From Salinicola endophyticus (GTDB lineage: Bacteria; Pseudomonadota; Gammaproteobacteria; Pseudomonadales; Halomonadaceae), in assembly GCF_040536835.1 (NCBI RefSeq), contig NZ_CP159578.1:2356001-2420000 (forward strand): 64,000 bases of DNA. Reading direction: 5' to 3'. The position numbers and the translations under genes were made by a program. The notes under the pieces were generated by a model. That model saw only the letters and a list, made by a program, of their open reading frames with translations, was not told the DNA's origin and did not search any database. Positions 38,385 to 47,252 of the stretch are shown piece by piece (position 1 is the first letter of the stretch; each line of letters starts with the position of its first letter).

Positions 38385-39483
38385 CGGAGATCTCCAGCAG
38401 CAGGTCGTTGGCGTAGAAGCGCATCCACGCCTCGGGCAGATGCAGCCCCACCGTCTCCTCGGCGAGGCTTGTGTACTCGTCGACCCGCACCTTGATGAGC
38501 TGGGTCGAGTCAGCGGTGAGCGCCACGTCGACGATCTTGAACGAGCCCTGGTCCTGGATCAGATCGACGCGCCCGGTCAGGGTCGCCTCGTCAGCCGGCA
38601 CCAGCTCGACGAACTCCGGGCGGATGCCCAGCTGCAGTCGCGCGCCCTCTTGCGCGGCCAGGCGCACGTGCCACGCCTCGGGCAGCGCCAGCTCGATGCC
38701 GTGACAGTGAGCGCGCCCCGCCACGATCTCCAGCTCGAGCAGGTTCATCCCGGGGCTACCGATGAAGTAGCCGACGAAGGTGTGGCGCGGCGTCTCGAAC
38801 AGTTCGCGCGGGGTGCCGAACTGCACGATCTGGCCGCCGTACATCACCGCGATCTTGTCGGCGAAAGTGGCCGCCTCGAGCTGATCATGGGTGACGTAGA
38901 CCATGGTCACGTTGAAACGCTGATGGATCTCCTTGAGCTTGCGGCGCAGGCGCCACTTGAGCTGCGGATCGATCACCGTGAGCGGCTCGTCGAACAGGAT
39001 CGCGGCGACATCGTCCCGCACCAGTCCGCGCCCCATCGACACCTTCTGCTTCTCGTCCGCGGTGAGATTGCGCGCCTTGCGCGCCAGCAGCGGCTCGATC
39101 TCCAGCGCCGCCGCCACCTCGCGCACGCGCGCCTCCACGGTCGCCTTCGGCTTGCCCTGATTGCGCAGCGGGAACGCCAGGTTGTCGAACACCGTCATGG
39201 TGTCGTAGACCACCGGGAACTGAAAAACCTGGGCGATGTTGCGCTGCTGCGGGCTCAGCGCATTGACCGCCTTGCCGTCGAACAGCACCTCGCCCTCGGA
39301 CGGCGCCAGCAGCCCGGACATGATGTTGAGCAGCGTGCTCTTGCCGCACCCGGAGGGCCCCAGCAGCGCATAGGCGCCGCCCTGCTCCCACACGTGCTCC
39401 ATTCGCCGCAGGGCGTAATCCTCTGGCGCGCTCGGATTGTCCTGATAGCTGTGCGCCAGTTGGGCCAAGCGAATCTCTGCCAT
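38371..39483 (-). CDS. glpT: Glycerol ABC importer ATPase GlpT (degenerate signature motif)
   Basis: The 370-residue sugar-type ABC ATPase has a canonical Walker A (GPSGCGKST, 42-50), Walker B (AILFDE, 161-166) and switch histidine H199 (YVTHD). The signature loop reads LTADE at 140-144 where LSGGQ is expected. A regulatory OB-type domain occupies about 240-370. Start ATG 39483 has GAGGAG upstream. It is 10 bases downstream of glpS and overlaps glpP. The symbol follows the rhizobial operon and should not be confused with the E. coli G3P antiporter. Confidence 0.9.
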   Translation of the reverse strand: MAEIRLAQLAHSYQDNPSAPEDYALRRMEHVWEQGGAYALLGPSGCGKSTLLNIMSGLLAPSEGEVLFDGKAVNALSPQQRNIAQVFQFPVVYDTMTVFDNLAFPLRNQGKPKATVEARVREVAAALEIEPLLARKARNLTADEKQKVSMGRGLVRDDVAAILFDEPLTVIDPQLKWRLRRKLKEIHQRFNVTMVYVTHDQLEAATFADKIAVMYGGQIVQFGTPRELFETPRHTFVGYFIGSPGMNLLELEIVAGRAHCHGIELALPEAWHVRLAAQEGARLQLGIRPEFVELVPADEATLTGRVDLIQDQGSFKIVDVALTADSTQLIKVRVDEYTSLAEETVGLHLPEAWMRFYANDLLLEISDEAL

Positions 39484-39493
39484 GATCGTCTCC

Positions 39494-40591
39494 TCAGGCG
39501 CGCGCCGCGGTGGCAGGGAACGCCGGCGAGAGCAACAGCTCCCCGCCCGGCTCGAACACGAACATTTCGGTGCACGGCAGATGGATCTCGAGCGCCTGAT
39601 CCACCGCCAGCTCGTGGATACCGCCCAGATGCGCGACCAGATCGATCTCGTCGTGATGCATATGCAGGAAGGTCTCGGAACCGCCGATCTCGGCCACCCG
39701 CACCTGTACCGGCAGGCACAGCGTTTCCACCGTGGACAGCGGCGCCAGCGACACATGATGCGGCCGCACGCCGAGGCGATAATGGCCCTCTGCCAGACGC
39801 TGCCAGGCCGCCGGCAGCGGCAGCCGCTGGCGGCCGATACGACACTCGCCGCCCGCGATCTCGGCCGCCATCAGATTGATCGGCGGCTCGCCGAACAGGC
39901 TCGCGGCCTCCATGTTGCAGGGCTGGCGATAGACCTCCCCGCTAGGGCCGCTCTGGACGATGCGCCCCTCCTTGAGCAGCACCGTGGTGCCACCCAACGC
40001 GAGCGCTTCGGCGGGTTCGGTCGTGGCGTAGACCGCCAGGGTGTCGCGCGACGCGAACAGCTTGCGCATCTCCACTCGCAGCGACTCACGCAGTTTGTAG
40101 TCGAGGTTGACCAGCGGCTCGTCGAACAGCACCAGGTCAGCGTCCTTGACCAGCGCCCGTGCCATCGCCGTACGCTGCTGCTGGCCGCCGGAGAGCGCCT
40201 GCGGATAGCGTCCGAGCAGATGGTCGATGCCCAGCATGTGGGCGGTCTCCTCGACCCGGCGCTGGATCTCGCTCCGCGCCACCTTGGCCTGCTTGAGCGG
40301 CGAGGCGATATTGTCGAAGACAGTCAGGGTGGGATAGTTTATGAATTGCTGATACACCATCGACACATTGCGTTGACGGACCGGCACATCGGTCATGTCG
40401 CGGCTGCCCAGCCATACGCGTCCACGGCTGGGCGTATCCAGCCCCGCCATCAGGCGCATCAGGGTGGTCTTGCCGGCCAGCGTATGACCGAGCAGGACGT
40501 TGAACGAGCCGCTGTCGAGCTGCAGATTGGCCTCGTCGATATAAGTCTCGCCGCGCACCTTCAACGTCACGTTTTCGAGTTGTAATGACAT
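39494..40591 (-). CDS. glpS: Glycerol ABC importer ATPase GlpS (no switch histidine)
   Basis: The 365-residue ATPase has Walker A GHTLAGKTT (35-43), a normal signature LSGGQ at 133-137 and Walker B LVLFDE (153-158). The switch-loop histidine is replaced by threonine: VYATTEP has T191 where VYVTHD is usual. With GlpT this predicts one competent and one degenerate ATP site in the heterodimer. Start ATG 40591 gives the family N-terminus MSLQLENVTL; upstream in-frame codons are not conserved. It is the first gene of the operon, preceded by candidate GlpR half-sites. Confidence 0.9.
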   Translation of the reverse strand: MSLQLENVTLKVRGETYIDEANLQLDSGSFNVLLGHTLAGKTTLMRLMAGLDTPSRGRVWLGSRDMTDVPVRQRNVSMVYQQFINYPTLTVFDNIASPLKQAKVARSEIQRRVEETAHMLGIDHLLGRYPQALSGGQQQRTAMARALVKDADLVLFDEPLVNLDYKLRESLRVEMRKLFASRDTLAVYATTEPAEALALGGTTVLLKEGRIVQSGPSGEVYRQPCNMEAASLFGEPPINLMAAEIAGGECRIGRQRLPLPAAWQRLAEGHYRLGVRPHHVSLAPLSTVETLCLPVQVRVAEIGGSETFLHMHHDEIDLVAHLGGIHELAVDQALEIHLPCTEMFVFEPGGELLLSPAFPATAARA

Positions 40592-40640
40592 CGGCCGGAG
40601 AACCCCTTTGTTTTCTTTTCCGAGCATCGTAAAACAGCCA

Positions 40641-40824
40641 TTCGAAAAAGCCATAGGGTGCGCCAGACGGCCCTGCCAGAAAATTGCTTAGCTCATGTTT
40701 AATAAGGATTAATATAATATTGAACCTTAGTATCAGCGACCATTGGACGAGACGAAAACCGTCCTTTTATTACGACTAAAGTCGCTATTTTTGTTGGCTT
40801 CCGAAAAGCTCGTCTTTTCGAAAA
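40641..40824. promoter_or_regulatory. AT-rich control region of the glycerol importer with GlpR-like half-sites
   Basis: TTCGAAAA occurs at 40641-40648 and again within TTTTCGAAAA at 40815-40824. CGAAAA at 40802-40807 faces TTTTCG at 40815-40820. The same half-sites flank glpD at 42777-42811. An AT-rich tract at 40683-40740 probably holds the glpS promoter, but no single hexamer pair stands out. GACTAAAGTC, a word repeated elsewhere in the window, lies at 40774-40783. Confidence 0.5.
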
Positions 40825-40913
40825 ATGACATACCCGGTGCAGCGGAGAAACCTGGTGTGACGGTGGAAGCCGTGGACGAAACCAGAAAGGGAAAGCGTGA
40901 AGGGGACACAAAC

Positions 40914-40943
40914 GCAAAACCCCAGGCCAAGGGCCTGGGGTTT
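40914..40943 (-). terminator. Intrinsic terminator of the tRNA-Val pair
   Basis: AAACCCCAGGCC (40917-40928) pairs with its inverse at 40932-40943, and on the minus strand TTTTGCGTTTG follows. It begins six bases after the CCA end of the distal tRNA. Confidence 0.85.
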
Positions 40944-40948
40944 CGAGA

Positions 40949-41025
40949 TGGTAGGACCGAGCGGATTTGAACCGCTGACCTCCACGATGTCAACGTGGCG
41001 CTCTAACCAACTGAGCTACGGTCCT
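40949..41025 (-). tRNA. tRNA-Val(GAC), copy 1 (distal)
   Basis: The 77-base gene folds as a standard cloverleaf: acceptor AGGACCG/CGGTCCT, D-arm GCTCAGTTGGTTAGAGC, anticodon stem CCACG/CGTGG around the loop TTGACAT (anticodon GAC), and T-arm CAGCGGTTCAAATCCGCTC. CCA is encoded. It is identical to the neighbouring copy. Confidence 0.97.
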
Positions 41026-41050
41026 GCAAACTGGGGCATGTCAATGCGAC

Positions 41051-41127
41051 TGGTAGGACCGAGCGGATTTGAACCGCTGACCTCCACGATGTCAACGTGG
41101 CGCTCTAACCAACTGAGCTACGGTCCT
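41051..41127 (-). tRNA. tRNA-Val(GAC), copy 2 (proximal)
   Basis: This is identical in sequence to the other copy and 25 bases upstream of it in transcription order. Both are read from the promoter near 41221-41248 as one precursor. Encoded CCA is present. Confidence 0.97.
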
Positions 41128-41220
41128 GCTGGTGTCGCTAAGGCGCTGACGTCAAAGTGTGACATCGTCTGCTGCTGCGCCTGAGTCATCCGGCCTGCCT
41201 CGCCGTGACAACGGAAGCGA

Positions 41221-41248
41221 ATTCTACCCATGCCGCAGAGGATTGCAA
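41221..41248 (-). promoter_or_regulatory. Probable promoter of the tRNA-Val genes
   Basis: On the minus strand TTGCAA (41248-41243) and TAGAAT (41226-41221) are 16 bases apart. Transcription would begin about 85 bases before the first tRNA. Just upstream lies an A/T run (41260-41267) that could serve as an UP-like element. Confidence 0.55.
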
Positions 41249-41586
41249 CCCTTCAGGTGTAAAAAAATTCGCCAAGCCGTTGTCTGACCTGACTTTAATC
41301 GCCCCCGGTAAGCAAATACTAGCTGCCCCGGGCACTCGGGCCACGGTGAAAGCCGTCACGCCGTGTTCGATGGTCCGGGCGACCACCGCCCTACAGCAGG
41401 CCTGGCGCGTCTGCCGCTGCGTTCGAAACCTTCGCGGCTCGCCCACGGTTCGAGGACTGACGTTTTGTCGCCATCGCTTCCGCCTTGACGCTTCGGCTCG
41501 CGACGCGCTCGCCCGCATGATTGACATGGCCTCCAACCGCATTTTCAGTTTCGATTGGCAACAATATGAATTCGCTTCCCAACACC

Positions 41587-41667
41587 TAGACCATGGTCTA
41601 CCCCTACAAGGCCCTGCAGAAGGTGCCCCGGCCCCCTTTTATATGGCTGCGGGAGCGGCACCTTCTG
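41587..41667. promoter_or_regulatory. Palindrome and inverted repeat upstream of glpR
   Basis: TAGACCATGGTCTA (41587-41600) is a perfect 14-base palindrome. CAGAAGGTGCC (41617-41627) is repeated inverted at 41657-41667 around a TTTTATAT-containing 29-base loop. They lie 125-205 bases before glpR. The rest of the 664-base gap 41128-41791 holds the tRNA promoter and no convincing gene. Confidence 0.45.
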
Positions 41668-41791
41668 ATAATATTCGGATCACAACATCGGCCGTGCAGC
41701 TCGCCGGCCATGGCAGGACAACGCCACGCTCGCGCTTAGCCGGCCCGGCAACGGCGTTGTCACCGTGTCGCCAGCCGCCCCAGGACCCAAC

Positions 41792-42583
41792 ATGACTCAG
41801 CAGGACCGCCACGACGCCATCATCGCCCTGGTCAAGCGCCAGGGCTACGCCGCCATCGAGCAGCTGGCGACAGAGTTCAGCGTCACCCCGCAGACCATCC
41901 GCCGGGATCTCAACCAGCTCGCCGAGGAGGGCGCGGTACGCCGAGTCCACGGCGGTGCCGGGCTGGAATCGAGCACCGTCAACACTGCCTACCACACCCG
42001 CAAGACGCTCAATCTCGAGGCCAAGCGACGCATCGCCGAGCTGCTGGTCACCCAGATCCCCGACTCGGCGTCGCTGTTCATCAACATCGGCACCAGCAAC
42101 GAATTCATCGCCGAGGCGCTGTGCCAGCACAGCGGGCTCGAGGTGATCACCAACAATCTCAACGTCGCCGCCATCCTGCAGCACAAGACCGACTTCAACG
42201 TCATCGTCGCCGGTGGCCAGGTGCGCTCCCGGGACGGCGGCATCATCGGCGAGGCGACGATCGACTTCATCAATCAGTTCAAGGTCGACTACGGGATCAT
42301 CGGCATCAGCGGCATCGACCGCGACGGCTCGCTGCTGGAGTTCGACTATCAGGAAGTGCGCGTGGCCCAGGCGATCATCCGCAACTCGCGCCAGGTCTAT
42401 CTCGCCGCCGACCACTCCAAGTTCCAGCGCAACGCCGTGGTACGCCAGGGCAACCTGAGCCAGGTCGACGCCTTCTTCACCGACCGCCAGCCGCCGGATA
42501 CCCTGGTCCGCCTGATGCACGAGCACGGCGTCGAGCTGCATGTCGCCGGCGAACCGGGAGCGGGCCAAGCGGCATCGGATTGA
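41792..42583 (+). CDS. glpR: DeoR-family glycerol-3-phosphate regulon repressor GlpR
   Basis: The 263-residue protein has the DeoR N-terminal helix-turn-helix (LATEFSVTPQTIRRDLNQLAEEGAVRRVHGGA, about 25-56) and the phosphosugar-sensing C-terminal domain (LFINIGTSNEFIAEAL, NNLNVAAIL, AADHSKFQRNA). It starts at ATG 41792 with AGGA seven bases upstream. Position between the glycerol importer and glpD identifies it as GlpR, which senses glycerol-3-phosphate. TTTTCG/CGAAAA elements on both sides are its likely operators. Confidence 0.93.
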   Translation: MTQQDRHDAIIALVKRQGYAAIEQLATEFSVTPQTIRRDLNQLAEEGAVRRVHGGAGLESSTVNTAYHTRKTLNLEAKRRIAELLVTQIPDSASLFINIGTSNEFIAEALCQHSGLEVITNNLNVAAILQHKTDFNVIVAGGQVRSRDGGIIGEATIDFINQFKVDYGIIGISGIDRDGSLLEFDYQEVRVAQAIIRNSRQVYLAADHSKFQRNAVVRQGNLSQVDAFFTDRQPPDTLVRLMHEHGVELHVAGEPGAGQAASD

Positions 42584-42776
42584 GCCAGCGCCTGGCGTCG
42601 CGCCCTCCTGGTCCCACCCCGGATCGAGGCGGCGCCACGGTGCCACCGGGTCCTCGAGGTCGCTCCGGCGCGGTAACCAGCACGTCCCCTGTCGTGGTGC
42701 GGCCAGCGCACCTGCGACCAATGATCTAGCCTTCAACGTCAATTTTCACCGCGAAAGCGAGTCCCGCCTGTTGATG

Positions 42777-42811
42777 TTCGAAAATGATTGATCTATTTTC
42801 GTTTCCGAAAA
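42777..42811 (+). promoter_or_regulatory. Candidate GlpR operators before glpD
   Basis: TTTTCG-N4-CGAAAA (42796-42811) is a perfect 16-base dyad 31 bases before the glpD start. TTCGAAAA lies just upstream at 42777-42784. Placement between promoter and start fits repression. The remaining intergenic sequence 42584-42776 is GC-rich without a gene. Confidence 0.65.
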
Positions 42812-42841
42812 GACATCTCACACCACGCGGGGGGAGACGGC

Positions 42842-44374
42842 ATGAGCACGGTGGCTCAAGACAAGACCTACGACATGATCGTCGTGGGCGGCGGCATCAA
42901 TGGCACCGGTATCGCCAACGATGCCGCCGGCCGCGGTCTATCGGTACTGCTGTGCGAACAGGCCGACCTGGCCAGCGCTACATCTTCCGCCAGCAGCAAG
43001 CTGATCCATGGTGGGCTGCGCTATCTCGAACACCGCGAGTTTCGGCTGGTCCGCGAAGCGCTGCGCGAGCGTGAGGTGATGCTGCGCAAGGCACCGCATA
43101 TCGTCTGGCCGATGCGCTTCATCCTGCCCCACCAGCCGCACCTGCGCCCCGCCTGGATGATCCGTGCCGGGCTCTTCCTCTATGACCACCTCAGTCACCG
43201 CGACAGCCTGCCCAACGCCAAGCGGCTGACATTCGATGCCCAAGGTCCCCTCGTGCCGGAGATCAAGCGCGGCTTCGAGTACTCCGACTGCTGGGTGGAC
43301 GACGCCCGCCTGGTGCTGCTCAACGCGCTCCAGGCCCAGGACAAGGGCGCCGATATCCGCCTGCGCACGCGCTGCAGCGCGGCGAGCGAGGAGAATGGCG
43401 GCTGGCGGGTGACCTTGGAGAACCGTCTCTCCGGCGAGACCAGCCAGGTACGCGGCAAGGTACTGGTCAACGCCAGCGGCCCGTGGGTCGAGTCCTTCGT
43501 CAAGGGCAGCGCCCAGCGCCAGTCACGCTACGGTATCCGCATGATCCAGGGCAGCCACCTGATCGTGCCGCGGCTCAACCAGGACGAGCGCGCCTACATT
43601 CTGCAGAACCAGGATGGGCGTATCGTCTTCGTGCTGCCCTACCAGCAGCACTACAGCCTGATCGGCACCACTGACCGTCGCTACCAGGGCGATCCGTCCC
43701 AGGTCGGTATCAGCGAGGAGGAGATCGGCTATCTGCTCGAGGTGCTCAATGGCCACTTCCAGCGTCAGCTCAGCCGCGACGATGTCATCGCCACCTACTC
43801 CGGCGTGCGGCCGCTGTGCGACGATGAGTCGGAAAACCCCTCGGCAATGACCCGCGACTACACCCTGGATCTCGACACCCACGGCGCCCCGCTGCTGTCG
43901 ATCTTCGGTGGCAAGATCACCACCTATCGCAAGCTCGCCGAGGCGGCCCTGCACAAGCTGAAGCCGCTGCTGCCGCAGATGCGCGCAGCATGGACCGCCG
44001 AGGCCACCCTGCCCGGCGGCGACATCGATGGCCGCGAGGCGTTCGCCGCCCGCCTCCAGCGCGACTACGCGTTCCTGCCGACGGCGTGGACAGAGCGCTT
44101 CGCCTCCAGCTACGGCAGCCTGTGCCTTCACTTTCTCGATGGCGTCAAACGCCTTGAGACGCTGGGCGAGGAGTTCGGTGGCGGGCTGACCCGCGCAGAG
44201 GTCGACTATCTCATCGATCACGAGTGGGCCCGCGCCAGTGACGACATCCTGTGGCGGCGCACCAAGCTGGGCCTAGTGCTGACGCCGGCCCAGGTCGAGG
44301 CGCTGGACGCCTACCTCGCCACCCACCCCAGCCTGACCGCAACCAGCCCCGCGGTCGCCATGGGAGAGGTCTGA
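42842..44374 (+). CDS. glpD: Glycerol-3-phosphate dehydrogenase (aerobic)
   Basis: GlpD oxidises glycerol-3-phosphate to dihydroxyacetone phosphate at the inner membrane, passing electrons to quinone. The FAD-binding motif VGGGINGTGIANDAAGRG lies near residues 14-31, and ASSKLIHGGLRYLE and IFGGKITTYRKLAE are characteristic. Start ATG 42842 has GGGGGGAGA upstream; 510 residues is the usual length. The kinase glpK needed between glycerol uptake and GlpD is not in this window. Confidence 0.97.
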   Translation: MSTVAQDKTYDMIVVGGGINGTGIANDAAGRGLSVLLCEQADLASATSSASSKLIHGGLRYLEHREFRLVREALREREVMLRKAPHIVWPMRFILPHQPHLRPAWMIRAGLFLYDHLSHRDSLPNAKRLTFDAQGPLVPEIKRGFEYSDCWVDDARLVLLNALQAQDKGADIRLRTRCSAASEENGGWRVTLENRLSGETSQVRGKVLVNASGPWVESFVKGSAQRQSRYGIRMIQGSHLIVPRLNQDERAYILQNQDGRIVFVLPYQQHYSLIGTTDRRYQGDPSQVGISEEEIGYLLEVLNGHFQRQLSRDDVIATYSGVRPLCDDESENPSAMTRDYTLDLDTHGAPLLSIFGGKITTYRKLAEAALHKLKPLLPQMRAAWTAEATLPGGDIDGREAFAARLQRDYAFLPTAWTERFASSYGSLCLHFLDGVKRLETLGEEFGGGLTRAEVDYLIDHEWARASDDILWRRTKLGLVLTPAQVEALDAYLATHPSLTATSPAVAMGEV

Positions 44375-44491
44375 CCGCATCAGCGATCTTCGCCTCGGGC
44401 GCGGTCCAGGGGGCCCGGCAAAAGCGGCGGTGTGTTCCTGGCCCTCTGCTACGCTGGAGGCACCCGCTGCTCTTTTCCGAGGATCTCCGCT

Positions 44492-45565
44492 TTGCAACTC
44501 CTGTTCACGCTGCTGGGCTGCCTGGTGCTGATCGTGACCCTGGTGCCCTATCTGCGGATTCGGCACTGGAGCGTGAGAAGCTTCGACTTTCCCCTGCTGC
44601 AGCTCGCCTGCATCGCCACCGCGCTGGCGCTGCTCCAGCTCGCCTGCCAACCCCACGCCTGGTGGCACTGGTGCGGCGTCGGCGCCAGCCTGATCGCCGC
44701 CGGCGTACAGTGGGCACGCATCTACCCCTGGACCCCACTGGCCCGCTGCGCCGTGGTCAAAGCGCGTGAGCGCGATGCCAGCCGCGAGATCACGCTGCTG
44801 GTCTCCAACGTGCTGACTCCCAACCGCCAGGCACACAAGCTGATCTCCCAGGTCGAGCAGCACCGACCCGACCTGCTGCTGACGCTGGAATCCGACCGCT
44901 GGTGGGGAGACCGCCTCGACGAGGCGCTGGGTGAACAGTTCCCTGACGCGGTGCGCATTCCGCTCGACAATCTCTACGGCATGCACCTCTATTCGCGCCT
45001 TCCGCTCGAGGAGGTCGACGTGAAGTGGCTGATCCAGGATGACATCCCCTCGATCCACGCCTGGGTGCGCCTGGAGAGCGGCAAGCGCGTGCGGCTGCAT
45101 GCACTGCACCCGCGCCCGCCCGCGCCGTCCGAGAGCGACGAGTCACTATGGCGCGATGCCGAGCTGCTGTTGGTGGGCGAGGCGATTGTCGGGGACGAGC
45201 GGGCGACACTGGTGGCCGGCGACCTCAACGATGTCGCCTGGTCGCGCACCACCAAGCTGTTCTGCAAGGTCAGCGGCATGCTCGATCTACGCCGCGGCCG
45301 CGGTCAGTACAGTACCTTCCATGCCAAGTATCCGTTCATGCGCTGGCCGCTGGATCACGTCTTCGTCTCCGAGCAGTTCACGCTGGTGTCGATGCGCCGC
45401 CTGAAGGAGATCGGTTCGGACCACTTCCCGATGCTGGTCACCCTACGTCACGATCCCAGCCGGGCCGACGAGAACGAGCCGGAAGCCGCCGACGCCGAGG
45501 AGCGCCGCGACGCCGACGACACCATCGAAGAGGCCAAGGAGCGCCACGGCGAAGCGCCGGTGTGA
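44492..45565 (+). CDS. Membrane-anchored endonuclease/exonuclease/phosphatase family protein
   Basis: Three N-terminal hydrophobic segments (LLFTLLGCLVLIVTLVPYL and two more by residue 80) precede an EEP-fold domain. EEP landmarks are LLVSNVLTPN, LLTLESDRWW (metal-binding E), MHLYSRLPLEE, VAGDLNDVAWS (D-x-N) and GSDHFPML (catalytic DH). The C-terminus is acidic and charged. TTG 44492 is chosen because GAGGATC lies upstream and the first helix starts there; a GTG at 44432 is the alternative. Substrates of this family range from DNA to phospholipids, so the reaction is unknown. Confidence 0.8.
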   Translation: MQLLFTLLGCLVLIVTLVPYLRIRHWSVRSFDFPLLQLACIATALALLQLACQPHAWWHWCGVGASLIAAGVQWARIYPWTPLARCAVVKARERDASREITLLVSNVLTPNRQAHKLISQVEQHRPDLLLTLESDRWWGDRLDEALGEQFPDAVRIPLDNLYGMHLYSRLPLEEVDVKWLIQDDIPSIHAWVRLESGKRVRLHALHPRPPAPSESDESLWRDAELLLVGEAIVGDERATLVAGDLNDVAWSRTTKLFCKVSGMLDLRRGRGQYSTFHAKYPFMRWPLDHVFVSEQFTLVSMRRLKEIGSDHFPMLVTLRHDPSRADENEPEAADAEERRDADDTIEEAKERHGEAPV

Positions 45566-45583
45566 GCTGACGCGCCGCTACCG

Positions 45584-45621
45584 ATACACCAGCGCCACCC
45601 CGGAGGGTGGCGCTGGTGTAT
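45584..45621. terminator. Strong hairpin between convergent EEP gene and fumC
   Basis: A perfect 17-base stem (45584-45600 with 45605-45621) closes a CGGA loop. It starts 18 bases after one stop codon and ends 17 bases before the other, so it can serve both strands although T-tracts are absent. Confidence 0.7.
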
Positions 45622-45638
45622 GCAGGTATACCCACCGC

Positions 45639-47018
<1,380 letters not shown>

Positions 47019-47189
47019 GATTGCCTCCTGACGATGGCGGATGAATGCCGATGAAATGAGGCACCGCTGCTGCGTGGCGGCGACGGCGCCAAAGTGACTT
47101 ACTCAAGACTAGCAGGCCCTGCGCTGGTTGCTGCTACCATCGCCTCCGCATGGCGGGTGCCAGAGGCCCAAGCACGATCCACAAGACGA

Positions 47190-47220
47190 CACCGCCCGCG
47201 CCGAAGGGGCGCGGGCGGTG
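47190..47220 (-). terminator. Hairpin after the alcohol dehydrogenase gene
   Basis: A 13-base GC-rich stem (47190-47202 with 47208-47220) closes a five-base loop, 33 bases after the dehydrogenase stop. The T-tract is poor (GTCGTCTTG on the minus strand). Confidence 0.55.
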
Positions 47221-47252
47221 AGAAGTTCCAACAGCGGGCGCGTGGCCGTGGG

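Noticed and set aside
40897..41184. Open frame encoding a repeated GPSGFEPLTSTMSTWRSNQ peptide
   Set aside because: It is the antisense translation of the two tRNA-Val genes; the repeat is the tRNA itself.
41186..41542. 118-codon minus-strand frame upstream of the tRNA genes
   Set aside because: It crosses the tRNA promoter hexamers and shows no conserved features or ribosome site.
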